From Dendrobium chrysotoxum (Eukaryota > Streptophyta > Magnoliopsida > Asparagales > Orchidaceae): DNA of 64,000 nt. Shown piece after piece: positions 10,648-20,379 of the stretch. Each line of letters starts with the position of its first letter. The first letter of the stretch is position 1. The notes under the pieces are model-generated. The model saw only the letters and a list, made by a program, of their open reading frames with translations, ran no database searches and was not told where the DNA came from. The position numbers were made by a program, and so were the translations under genes. The DNA is taken from assembly GCA_019925795.1 (NCBI GenBank), contig CM034315.1:22673867-22737866 (forward strand), in the 5' to 3' direction.

Positions 10648-11275
10648 GAGGAATGCATTGGGCTTGTTGTGTGATAGAAAAGTCCCCCTCAAGCTTAGGG
10701 GTTGTTTGGTAGAACCTAGGATTTCATTTAAGTAGGATTTTGTAAATTCTCTAAATCCGAATTTACCAAATAATTTACCAAATCCTAAGGGGGTTAAATC
10801 CTGAAAACTGTTTGGGGAGTTTACTTAAGTGGGTCTAGGGCAAGGAGAGGGATTTGGCCAACCAAACTAACCCATGCAGTATGGTGTAGAATATTGGCCA
10901 TTAGAAAATCCGGATTTACAACGTAGCTTTCGTAGGAATGTCTAAGAGCAGGGACATGGACTCCCATGGTCAGTGGAATTTTGGAAATCTCGTATTTAGA
11001 GCGAATCAGGGGAATTTTCCATCTCGAGAGGATTTCGTTTGCCGTGAGAATTGGATTTGCATTTTAGGCCATTTGGATGGATTTAGCCCAAATCCGGCCG
11101 AAATCTGCATACCAAACAGCCCCTTAAGGGGAAATTCTATAAGATGGTGGTTGGATTTACAATGCTTTATGGTGTAGAATATTGGCCATTAGAAAAGAAG
11201 CATAATATTAGGTTAAGTGTTGTAGAGATAAGGATGCTCAGGTGGATGAGTACGTGGTTTGGTCACTTAATTAAA
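10648..11275 (+). pseudogene. LINE RT 3'-part fragment captured in CACTA
   Basis: Joining 10648-10697 to 11127-11275 gives an open frame typical of the region after RT in common plant LINE-like sequences: a 'CDRKVPLKLKGKFY' block, 'MLYGVEYWP', then 'VVEIRMLRWM'. The reading frame only continues if the MITE and one TTA copy are removed. The fragment lies between the left subterminal array and the transposase exon, so it was probably picked up by the CACTA element. There is no start codon and no other LINE domain. The upstream edge is uncertain. Confidence 0.8.
10698..11123 (+). mobile_element. Tourist-like (PIF/Harbinger) MITE
   Basis: 426 bp with terminal inverted repeats GGGGTTGTTTGGTA at the left and TACCAAACAGCCCC at the right, flanked by TTA on both sides (10695-10697, 11124-11126). 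The TTA target duplication and the TIR wording are those of Tourist/PIF-Harbinger elements. There is no transposase; small frames are incidental. It splits the LINE frame. It also contains a 29-bp stretch (10880-10908) identical to the flanking LINE fragment. Confidence 0.88.
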
Positions 11276-11358
11276 ATGATTGCCTTCTGAGCAGGCTAAG
11301 AGTCTTTGTATATTTCTTCAATAAATTTAATATATCCATATTATATGTAGATTATATT

Positions 11359-11838
11359 ATGCATATCAGAACTCAAAGAAGTTGGATGTATAATCGATTG
11401 GCGCAAGGAAGAAAGACATTAACCGATGAGTTCATCAAAGGGGTGAATATTTTTATTCAGATAGCTTTTCAACTGTCCAGCTTCATCAAAGATGGAATGA
11501 TTCGTTGCCCATGTTCTAAACATAAAAATTAGGTCTACCTAAGCCTAGATGATGTTACTGTTGATCTATATCATCGAGGCTTCATGCCAGAATATTGGTA
11601 TTGGACTTCTCATGGTGAGTATGAACCACATTTCGATTCTCGATGTGGCCCATCGACAAGTGCTACTATAGGTGAGGAAGAGCTTATCATACCTAATCTT
11701 GAGGACTTAATTCATGATGCAAGTGGAGCACAATTTGAACAGTATGCAGAAGCTAATCCTGAGTCACCTAATAAAGAAGCTCAAAATATATTTGGTAGGC
11801 GCAAGAAGGTTACAGTTGGCGGCTACCTAGAGTACTGA
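11359..11838 (+). pseudogene. CACTA transposase N-terminal (Transpos_assoc) domain
   Basis: A 160-codon frame from ATG 11359 with one internal TAG (about 11531). It reads 'RSWMYNRLAQGRKTLTDEF', a cysteine pair 'CPCSKHKN' and 'LYHRGFMPEYWYWTSHGE', the hallmarks of the plant transposase-associated domain that precedes the TNP2 catalytic domain in CACTA elements. In intact relatives about 2-3 kb of catalytic sequence follows. Here it is missing and the frame ends at 11838 against the next gene, which indicates an internal deletion. It is not functional as transposase. Confidence 0.88.
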
Positions 11839-13383
11839 GAGCACCTCTTCATCTCAGCCTGCTACCTAGAGTCAGCCTAGCCCGCCTTTACCTACTCCTG
11901 GAGCTAGTAGCCCACAGATGTTCTACTCACCAGACCCACGCTTACCTTCCCCTGATGTCACACAGAGTACTCGTTTCTACCCCTACTTCCCACCCCCACC
12001 TCCTCATAGTGGCCCTCTTCCATATCCATATGCACCATACGTCCCACCACCACATCAGACCACTACAGCACCACCTCAGCCCGCAACAGGTGGACCTTCA
12101 ACCCCAGCTGCACCAGAGCAGGCGACAGAGGGTCGCATGTTGATTGAACCTGAGGGTGACACGTATGTATTAATTATATTTCAGCTATGCAAATAAAATT
12201 GATTTAATTTTTTCTGATAACTAACACATTTCTTTCAGGTTTCATCCGTCAAAGCAGCCAATACATAAAATACGGGACATAATCCGGAGCAGATACGATG
12301 CTCCTTATCTTTCTTGGCAGAAAGTCCCAAAGGAAGTATGGAATATGTGGTTCAGAGAGTTTAAGGTTTGTAATTAATTTAAAATATTGTGTATTATATA
12401 TTTTATTTATATAAGTTAACAAAAATATATATTCTTTATTGTATATTTTTAAATGCAGAAAGATTTTTGTTGGCTGTCACAACATAATGATAGAATTAGA
12501 AAGAATTTTGAGAAGCGTAGCTCGAATCACATGCGAGACATGTTTACAGATCTTAGAAAGTTAGGCCAGCGACTACTTTGGATGGCTGAGAGTGTATGGA
12601 CAGAGTTGAGCGCTGCTTGGAGTAGCCCAGACTATAACAGGAAGAGGGATCAAAACAGACAGAACAGAGCTTCTGATGTTGGGGGCTTGGGCAGTTCCCT
12701 TCATACTGGGGGTTCTGTTCCACACACTGAGCATAGAAGACGTCTGGTAAGAAATTTTAAAATCTTTTAATAATTTTCTTTAATAAGAATACTAATATAT
12801 ATATGTTACAGAAAGCGGTGTTGGGTAGAGAACCTACTCCTGTTGAATTACATAGTCATACTCACAAGTGACAGGAGGACCAGCGATGGGTTGACGAGCG
12901 TGCGAGGAAAGCCTTTGTAAGTATATAAGTTCAATTTTTGTAATGTTATCTAAAAATTGCTTAATTCTTTATTCACTTTCATAGGAGGAGTATACACGGA
13001 TTCGAGAGAGCCAGACTGCAGCAGGTGAAGGTTCTTCTTGCGGATCAACTGAATATTCTGACTATCGCACTTGGTCGCAAGCGGTAGGAGGAATGCAGCA
13101 CGACAGAGTGTACGGGTTAGGCTCGCAGGCTTATGCATATGAAGGGCAGACATCTAGTGGCTACAGTTTTTTATTTAGTACCCAAGAGTCTTTATATACC
13201 CAGCAGATAACTGCCCTTACAGCTGAGCTAGAACAGGTACGGAAAGCCCAAGCTGATTGGCAGATGCAAATACAGCAGCAGATGGAGATACAGCAGCAGA
13301 TGCAAATCCAACAAACTCAAATGTTAGAAGAAATGCAAAAGGATGACGGAGCAGATGAGCAGTGGGAAGAGTACAGCAGCTGA
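11839..13383 (+). pseudogene. CACTA TNPA-type gene (Ptta/En/Spm family)
   Basis: A multi-exon gene. Exons appear at about 11839-12162 (proline-rich), 12239-12365, 12459-12746, 12812-12916 and 12985-13383, with introns starting GT and ending AG and reading frame kept across the joins. The third exon carries the 'RKNFEKRS..H' core and the fourth the 'GREPTPVELHSHTHK' block diagnostic of the plant Ptta/En/Spm family (PF03004). The C-terminus is a glutamine-rich coiled coil. In the family this protein binds subterminal motifs and brings the ends together. Stops in exon 1 (TAG near 11860) and exon 4 (TGA after THK) make it a pseudogene; the true start is lost. Confidence 0.85.
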
Positions 13384-13639
13384 GGAGGAAACAGATTCAA
13401 ACTAGATGTTTTTTATTCATTTTACGAATGTGGATATTTATATTTATGTTTTGGACATATTTTGTAATATAATTGTGGATATTTAAATCTGTTGAGTATG
13501 TGTTTTGAACAATGTTACATTATTTATATAGTGTATTATCTATTATGTTGTGGACATCGTTGTGTATATCTATTTTGTATATGTTTTATTTGCAGGTTGT
13601 GAAAATCCAATTTTAGAGGGAAGAAGGTTTTTTTATCAA
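13384..13639. other. CACTA spacer after TNPA gene
   Basis: AT-rich stretch between the TNPA stop and the right subterminal array; likely the 3' untranslated region. I see no frame or motif beyond that. Confidence 0.4.
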
Positions 13640-14055
13640 TGCTACAGGTTTTCGGCAGATTATCCGTCAGAAATGGTGCCGGTAATACAATATATCGAAC
13701 TTTCCGGTGAATTATGCGCCAGACATTTAAGGCGCTTAGTCCGCTGGAAAGTCCGACGGTAATAGTAATGTCAGTTTGTTGCAGTGTATAATCTGCCGGT
13801 ATTACCAACGGATATTTTCGCCGGTAATACCGGTAGATCATACGCCGGAAACTAATAACATAATAGCGTCATTTTTTTGTCATTTTTTCGTCGGAAATAC
13901 GCCGAAAAATCTGCCGAAAATATTACCGACGGATTAAATCCGTCGGTAATCTATTTCCGACGCGTGAATTATCGTCGGACGTATTTCCATCGGAAATTCA
14001 CCGGAAACCGTATATTTCCGGCGAATTTTCATTGTTTCAGCCGCCGGTAACAATG
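13640..14055 (-). repeat. CACTA right subterminal repeats
   Basis: Mirror of the left array: CCGGTAAT, CCGACGG and GCCGGAAA motifs repeated from about 13640 to the right terminal repeat. It has a much higher CpG content than the surrounding AT-rich DNA. Confidence 0.72.
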
Positions 14056-14096
14056 AGTTTTCCTGTAGTGAGTTTCTATTTTTAATTTTTCTTCAT

Positions 14097-14782
14097 ATCA
14101 TCCTGGACGATATTCATATCGTCCTGGACAATCCAATAAAAATAGAAATCCTTCTTAGGGTGACCATGTTAAGTCAGTTTGATTAAGCAGATCGTCCTGG
14201 ATGATAGACCCATCGTACAGGACGATATGCTCAAATCAAAAATTCTCAGCCACTAGATCAAGTTAGGTAAGTTTTTATTTTTAGAGATTTGGTCTGATCA
14301 TCCCGGATGATACGTGTATCGTCCTGGATGATCCCTCAAAATCATGCCTAAATTAGTCTGGTGGTTAAGGAAAGTAATTAAGGTTTGATTGATTCGATCA
14401 TATCATTCTGGACGATCACAATATTGTACGGGATGATGTGTTAAAAATCCTGACCGTCCACTGCCTTTTAGCAGTACGTCCAGAACTATGTATCGGACGA
14501 TTTTGGGCAATTTTAAACTAATCGTACGGGATGATACCAATATCATCCCAAACGATCAAGTCATTTTGAGGTCGTCCAGCACAAGTTCCACTAGACGACC
14601 AAAGCTGTCTTCTGGATGAAATTTTTGAGTTACACTAATCATCCCGGACGATCGCAGAATCGTACGGGACGATCAAAAACAAATTTTGTCTACTAATCAT
14701 CTAGAGGAACCAGATCGTCCAGGCTGATACATGTTTTTTTGAACTGATCATACAGGATGATCGACCGATCATCCTGGATGAT
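14097..14782 (+). promoter_or_regulatory. Paired-palindrome array, LTR B
   Basis: Seven pairs of a 15-bp palindrome (consensus ATCGTCCNGGACGAT, degenerate), with starts at 14097, 14191, 14297, 14402, 14521, 14638 and 14747. In every pair the two 15-mers are separated by exactly 6 bp. Extra half sites and one larger inverted repeat (GGTCGTC...GACGACC, about 14570-14602) lie between pairs. The array sits in U3, upstream of the presumed core promoter, so I infer a regulatory role. Confidence 0.85.
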
Positions 14783-15007
14783 CTTTGACGACCAGTTGAG
14801 ATTTAGGGCAATTTTTGAGCCCTTCTTTTATCACTTTCCTTTCCAGAGAAAACCTTGAGAGAGAGAGAGAGAGAGAGCTTGGGAGAGAGAGAGAGAGGAT
14901 CTTATGAGGGAGAGTTTGTGAAGGGTTGATCCAAGCAAGAATCTGAGTCATCTTCTATGTTCTTTATCTTTTGTCTTGTCGGTGTCTCTGTGAGAGGATC
15001 GTTGGCA

Positions 15008-15160
15008 AGAAGATCCAGGTTCTCTGCCTGCTTCAGGAGAAAGCAAAAGGAGTTTAGGTTCTCTGCCTGCTTCAGGAGGAAGCGAAAGGAGTCTAGGTTC
15101 TCTGCCTGCTTCAGAAGGAAGCGAAAGGAGTTCAGGTTCTCTGCCTCACCGGGTTGGTGG
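15008..15160 (+). repeat. 39-bp hairpin repeats, LTR B
   Basis: Tandem 39-bp units with GGTTCTCTGCCTGCTTCAGG at the start, each able to pair GCTTC with GAAGC around an AGGAG loop; the last unit instead pairs CACC with GGTG around GGGTT. They lie downstream of the core promoter, hence in the transcribed leader. Because 39 is a multiple of three the units stay open in frame, giving basic repeats such as RFSACFRRKRKE, which I regard as a by-product. Confidence 0.78.
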
Positions 15161-15540
15161 AAAGGAGGTTTTGTACAGGCTTCTCCATCTTGCTGTGGGA
15201 GTAGAAGGAGAGTCACTTAGTGTTAGTGTAATAGCCAGAGGGGAGGCTCCGAGAATGGATGTAGGTCAAGTTGACCAAAGATTTGATGATTGTGGTGTGT
15301 TCTTTCTAATTATTTTCTACACTTATTTTTCTATTGATGATTGTGTGATTGTGATTATTATTCTATTATCATTGAACATCTGCAAATCATTACATAATTG
15401 TAAACATTTTTAAAACATTCAAAAAGATTTCCTAAATTGTTGTTTGCTTACGAATTTTTAAAAACTACCAATTCACCCTCATTCTTGGTTAGCCTCAGGA
15501 CTAGTTCATAAGGGCTTAACATCCCTATCGAACTTTCAAG

Positions 15541-15559
15541 TGGTATCAGAGAGGGGTTC
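15541..15559 (+). other. Primer binding site of copia B
   Basis: TGGTATCAGAGAGGGGTTC starts two bases after the LTR end at 15538. The first 11 bases match the plant initiator-Met-tRNA site. Confidence 0.9.
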
Positions 15560-15594
15560 AAAAATTAAGTTTAAAAACTTTTAAATTTTAATCC

Positions 15595-16970
15595 ATGGAT
15601 AACTTTGGTAATTGTAATACTGCTGAAGGTTATTCAATTACATGACCACCTTTTTTTGATAGCATAACTTTAGATTTTTAGAAAACTCGCATGTTCACCT
15701 TTTTACAATCAATAGATTATCGCATGTGGATGCTTGTTAAAGATGGCTATGAAGCACCTCATAGACTTGTAAATGACATTAAAGCTGAACTTCCTTTTAC
15801 TGAATGGACATTTGATGATTGTGATTTAGCATAATTGAAGGCAAAATGTTTGAACTATTTTTTCTGTGCTTTGAAATCGGAAGATTACATGCATGTTTCC
15901 ACTTGTACGACTAGTAAAGAAATCTGAGATAGATTATGCATTACTTATGAAGGTACATCTGAGGTTAAGCAATCTAGATTGAACATCTTACTTCACGACT
16001 ACGAACTCTTTCGCATGAAACCTAGTGAATCGATTTCTGAAATGTATACTAGGTTCACTCAAATTGTCACTTCTTTACATGCTTTAGGAAGAGAACTTAC
16101 AAACTATGAAAAAGTGAACAAAATTCTGAGATGTTTGCCTTCTTCTTTTAATGCCAAGATAACTGCAATTACTGAATCCAAAGATTTGAATACTTATTCT
16201 ATTGATAACTTACTTGGGTCACTCATTGCTTACGAGCAAGGAGTGAACCAATGATAAATTAATGCAGGTGAGAAGAAGAGGGAGAAAACTGTGGCGCTGA
16301 AGGCCAACGATATTGACAATGACTCTTTCAGGTCTAATAATGATGATGTTGCCTTAATCACTATGCAATTCAAAAGCTAACCTACGATCAATTACTTAAA
16401 CTTTCTGAAAAAATTCATTCATCATATAGGAAGCTTAAGAAAACTCATGCTATTCTGAAATTAGAATTTCTAAATTTATAAAAAGAGCATAAAATTTTAA
16501 TTAAAGATTATTCTACTCTTGATTGCAATCACATGTCACTACTTGATGAATTTCATGAATTGAATAAAAAGCATTCTGATTTGATTACTGAGCATGATTC
16601 ATTGAAAATCTCACAGGTTGATTTAGAAAGAGCTTTTAAAGAATTAGACACCATGGCATGTGACTTAGAGAGTAGTAAGGGTGCATTGAAATTTAGAATT
16701 CCAAGTCTTAAAAAGGAGAATGAATTTCTAAGAGTGAAAATTAGTGCTTTCAAGAAAAATGAAACACCTCCTACTTTTGCACAGTTTTGTGCACCTCCAC
16801 CATTTGAAGAATCTAATTCAAAATCGTCAAAGTATGTTTCATTCAAACCTAGGAAGAGGCATTATCACTCATGTAGATTAGTTAACCATTTTCCTAGCAT
16901 TAGATATTTTTCTTGTGGCATGCTTGGATATATCTCTCACACCTGTACTATTCACCGTAGTACACATTAG
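15595..16970 (+). pseudogene. Copia B gag
   Basis: The start ATG at 15595 is in the same place as in A and D. The UBN2-type domain is readable at about 15700-16254 ('YELFRMKPSE', 'KILRCLPSS'). It is followed by a shortened linker (about 16260-16390, deleted relative to A and D) and a coiled coil (16390-16760). A zinc knuckle has a Tyr for the usual His in one position ('YFSCGMLGYISHTC'), so zinc binding is likely lost. Early TAG replaces a Trp codon. The frame ends at TAG 16968-16970, at the same codon as in A and C. Confidence 0.85.
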
Positions 16971-17099
16971 GTGTGGAGACCCAAATTATATGATTTACAG
17001 TATAGCACACATGCATTATATTCTTCTTTTCATAAGAAGGAACCCAAACCTGTTTGGGTTCCTAAATCTGATGTTTGATTATTTTATAGGAGTGCTCTC

Positions 17100-17671
17100 A
17101 CACAAGACCTCGTGAGAGCATGTGGTACCTGGATAGCGGATGCTCGAGACATATGACTGGAGATGCAAATTAATTTATTTTGCTGGAGGCCAGGGCTGGA
17201 GGCAAGGTTACACTTAGAGACTACACCATCAGGAGGGTGGTTGGAGCAGGTATAATTGGTGATTCACAAAATTTCATTATTGATAATATTTTCCTTATAG
17301 ATAGATTAAAACACAACTTGTTGAGCATCAATCAACTCTGTGACAAAGGATACAATATCAAGTTCCTTTCCACTTGTTGCATTATAAACTTAAATGACAA
17401 AATTGTTTTGTAGGGACAAAGGATCAATAATGTCTACATGTTGGATGTATGGTGCTTTAAAACTGATGTTTCAATTTACTTAAAAACTACTGCTGATGAG
17501 TCTTGGTTGTATCATAGGAGATTATGTCATGCCAGTATGAAAACCCTTAGGAGAGTCACCTAAAAAGACTTAGTTAAAGGTGTCTCCAAGCTTAAGTTCA
17601 CTAAAGACCACCTGTGTGATGCCTGCCAATTAGGAAAGAAAGTCCACTTCTCTTTCCACTCAATTGATCTG
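17100..17671 (+). pseudogene. Copia B protease and truncated integrase
   Basis: The copia protease block starts near 17120 ('GTWIADAR' where relatives read WYLDSG, after a one-base change of frame). The GAG-pre-integrase segment is readable at 17180-17413 ('KHNLLSINQLCDKG'), then comes a TAG and the integrase zinc module with 'HRRLCHASMK' and 'CDACQLGKK' near 17515-17640. The coding sequence stops at about 17671 where element C begins in the opposite orientation. Core catalytic residues are absent. Confidence 0.85.
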
Positions 17672-18810
17672 ATCCAATAAATCAAAATTTTTTCTTAATT
17701 TTTAATTCAAAAGCCAATAAGAAGAAATTGACAAGCTGAAATCCAGAAAAGTTGGAAAATCAATTTTTGTAACTCCTACCTTAGACATCTTATAGGTTCA
17801 AATTTCTTTAAAATAAAAATCTAATTCAAAAGAGAAGAAGTTAGATAAGAAATGTGATCCTTTGATACGACGTTCCAGAAAAATATCTGATAAAATAGTA
17901 TTGCAAATTAGAGAATCAGAAATCATAATTTTCACTCTCAACAGTTTGAATATACTAAGTGGTACTTGAGTTCTTCTAAGATTTTTTAAAAATTTGAAAG
18001 AGGAGGAAGCTTATTTCTTTATGGGCTCATTTTGTGCCTTTTTTTAAATTATTTGGTGCACTTTATACATCTTTTTATTTTTGATATACTTTGTATATCT
18101 TTTTAATTTTATTGGCGAGCATTATGCATCTTTTTAGGGTTGGGCTCATTTTGTGCCTCTTTATTCAATTGATTGGTGCACTTTGTGCATCTTTTGCAAG
18201 CTTCTATTCTTTCAAAACATCTAAAAGACTCTCAGTTGTAAGATTATCTTCCAGATATAAGAGAAGAAAAGAAGACTCACTCTCTTAGATAAGGAACAGT
18301 AATCCACAAAATAGAATTATTCTTATATGATAAATGCAACCATTTAATTAAGAAAATATAAAAGTGATTCAATGATTTGGAACACTACTCATATGAGATA
18401 GATTACTATAGGAAGGAAAAAAAGATCTCTATTTCAAAGTCAAGCTTTTTAATTTTGAAAAAGATTTCTATTTAAAAAAAAAATACATTATTAAAGGAGT
18501 TAGAGGAAGAGAAAATAATCATTAATGTTTCTTCCCTTTAACTATTTTAGAGGAGTCAATCACTGCTTATAAGCTTGCAAAAAAATAAGGCAAAACTCTC
18601 ATTTAGAAATCAAGTTTATCAACAGTAGTGAGCAGTGATCTGATTCTAAAGAAAATAAACAGTAAATTAATAATAACCAAATTAGGTAAATAATAACAAC
18701 AAAAGAAAATCAACAGAGAATAAAAATAAAAAAGGAAACAGATAATCAAATCAAACAAAAAAAAAAGAAAAATGAAAAACAGAAAATTTAGAAATCAGTA
18801 ATCAGCAAAT
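17672..18810 (-). other. Copia C 3' internal region
   Basis: Collinear with 42330-43520 of element D, including the repeated 'tttgtgcatcttttt' phrases at about 18030-18190. The phrase 'ttggtgcactttgtgcatct' recurs several times with spacing of about 30-70 bp, giving a small degenerate repeat. No protein frame is kept. The segment ends exactly where D starts its palindrome array. Confidence 0.65.
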
Positions 18811-19505
18811 TCATGCATTGATGTCAATCACACCCAATCTGGTTCTTAAGATGCTGAATGTGTCAAAGGCCAGTGGTTTAGTAAAGATATCAGCCAGTTG
18901 GTTTTCGGTTGCTACATGGTGTAACTCAATATCTCCTTTGGTAATATGGTCCCTAATAAAGTGATGCCATATGTCAATGTGTTTGGTTATTGAGTGTTGG
19001 ATTGGATTTTTGGAGATGCAGATGGCACTAGTGTTATCATATAGAACTAAAATTGTGCCAACAAGTAATCCTAAATCTAAGATTTACTACTTCAACTAAA
19101 GAATATGGGCCACATAACTCCTTAAAGGCAACATACTCAGCTTCAGTAGTGGAAAGTGCAACAGAGTTTTATTTTCTACTGGACCAGGAGACTAAAGACT
19201 ATCCTATAAATTGGCAAGTTCCAGAAGTGCTCTTTCTATACACCCTACATGCTGTAAAATCAGAATCAGTATATCCAATAATTTAAAAAAAAAGTGCTGT
19301 GTCTAGGATACCAGATTTCTAAATTTGGGGTCCCTAAGAGATATCTAATGATTCTGTTAACTGCAGTCAGTTGAGATTCTTTAGGATCAGCTTGAAATCT
19401 CGTACAGAGACAAACACTAAATATTATAACAGGTCGGCCAGCAGTCAAGTAAAGTAGTGATCTAATTATTTCTCTGTACTTTTTTTGATCAACATATTTT
19501 CCATT
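18811..19505 (-). pseudogene. Copia C RNase H region
   Basis: Collinear with the RNase H segment of A and D. The readable piece 19266-19583 contains the 'RSLLYLTAGRP' block and the 'RIIRYLLGTPNLEIWYP' connector. Downstream pieces carry frame breaks. It is the C-terminal part of the same polyprotein as the RT next to it. Confidence 0.8.
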
Positions 19506-20360
19506 TGAATCCTTATCTAACTGGACACTGCAGCTCATGGGAGTGTTTATTAGCTTGGCTTTATCCATTCCATATTTCTTCAAGATATCCTTAGTGTACT
19601 TTGATTGGTTAAAAAAGTTTCCTCATTCATTTGACTTATGCTAAACCCTAAAAAGTAGGACAATTCTCCTATCATACTCATCTCAAACTCTTTACTCATT
19701 ATTTTAGAAAAATCATCACATAAATTTTATTCAGAAGACCCAAAGAGTATATCATCAACACAGATCTGAACAATGAAAAATCATCTCATACTTTCCTTAA
19801 AAAAGGGTGGTGTCTACGCTCCCCTTAATAAACTTCCTTTTCAGTAGGAATGTGCTAAGCCTCATATACAAAGCTCTGGGTGCCCATTTTAATTCATACA
19901 AGGCCTCTTTTAATTTGTAAAAATGATTTGAAAATTAGGAACTCTCAAAACCTGGGGGTTGCTCTGCAAACACATCTTCTTTTATTACCCCATTTAGAAA
20001 GTCACTCTTGACATCCATTTGGAAAAGCTTAAATCCCTTATAATAGGCAAAGGCTAGTAGCACTCTAATGGCTTCCAATTTAGCTATAGGGGTAAAGGTC
20101 TCCTCAAAATCAATCCTTTCTTTTTGGTTGTACCCCTTAGCCACCAATCTTGCCTTATTCTTAACCACCACACTAGAATCATTCATTTTATTCTTAAAGA
20201 TCCATTTGGTTCCTACTACACTTTGATTCTTAGGTCTTTCTACTAACTCCCAAACATCATTCCTTACAAATTGGTTAAGTTCTTCTTGCATAGCTAAGAT
20301 CCAAAATTCATCAGAAAGGGCTTGATTGATATTGGTGGATTCAGTCAATTAGATAAAGAC
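19506..20360 (-). pseudogene. Copia C reverse transcriptase
   Basis: The N-terminal part of the domain is open at 19935-20348: 'EEFTPIAKLEAIRVLLAFA', with the family's 'KLFQMDVKSDFLNG' and 'EQPPGFESS' blocks. The catalytic YIDD region lies near 19750-19770 but reads with a Val/Asp neighbourhood and frame shifts ('VDDI'), and 'ALYGLK' is altered. The domain runs into 'NTPMS' at about 19535. Stops and small indels make it inactive. Confidence 0.82.
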
Positions 20361-20379
20361 AGAGTGGTTCACTTCCTTT

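Larger units (their letters stand above)
9981..14070 (+). mobile_element. CACTA (En/Spm) transposon, internally deleted
   Basis: Ends CACTACAGGAAAACT at 9981 and AGTTTTCCTGTAGTG finishing at 14070 are inverted repeats, and both are flanked by the 3-bp duplication AGT (9978-9980, 14071-14073). Removing the 4,090 bp restores the LTR sequence seen in other copies. Both ends carry subterminal arrays. Inside are a transposase-associated domain and a Ptta/En/Spm (TNPA-type) gene, but no TNP2 catalytic domain, so it is non-autonomous. It also carries a captured LINE piece with a nested MITE. Confidence 0.95.
9757..15538 (+). repeat. Copia B 5' LTR, split by CACTA
   Basis: Two pieces, 9757-9980 and 14071-15538, which together give about 1.69 kb, matching the 1.65-kb solo LTRs. 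The left piece holds the U3 start ending in 'ctcagggggagag'. The right piece holds seven palindrome pairs, GA tracts, three or four 39-bp units and the U5 end ATCCCTATCGAACTTTCA. The join reproduces the uninterrupted sequence seen at 44230-44250. Confidence 0.85.
9757..17671 (+). mobile_element. Copia element B, 3' half deleted
   Basis: Plus-strand relative of A: 5' LTR (split by a CACTA element), primer site, gag, protease and the start of integrase, ending abruptly at about 17671 inside the integrase, where the 3' region of element C begins in the opposite orientation. RT, RNase H and the 3' LTR are absent. The left end lies in gypsy H sequence; the first bases of the LTR (expected TGTTG...) have decayed, so 9757 is approximate. 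Confidence 0.85.

Noticed and set aside
9981..14070. High CpG of the CACTA ends as a CpG island promoter
   Set aside because: CG density comes from subterminal motifs (CCGTCGG type) typical of CACTA ends.
14957..15220. Open frame with basic repeats (RFSACFRRKRKES) as a protein gene
   Set aside because: It arises from 39-bp tandem repeats in an LTR; other LTRs break it or read other frames, and G encodes a different peptide. No start context or domain.
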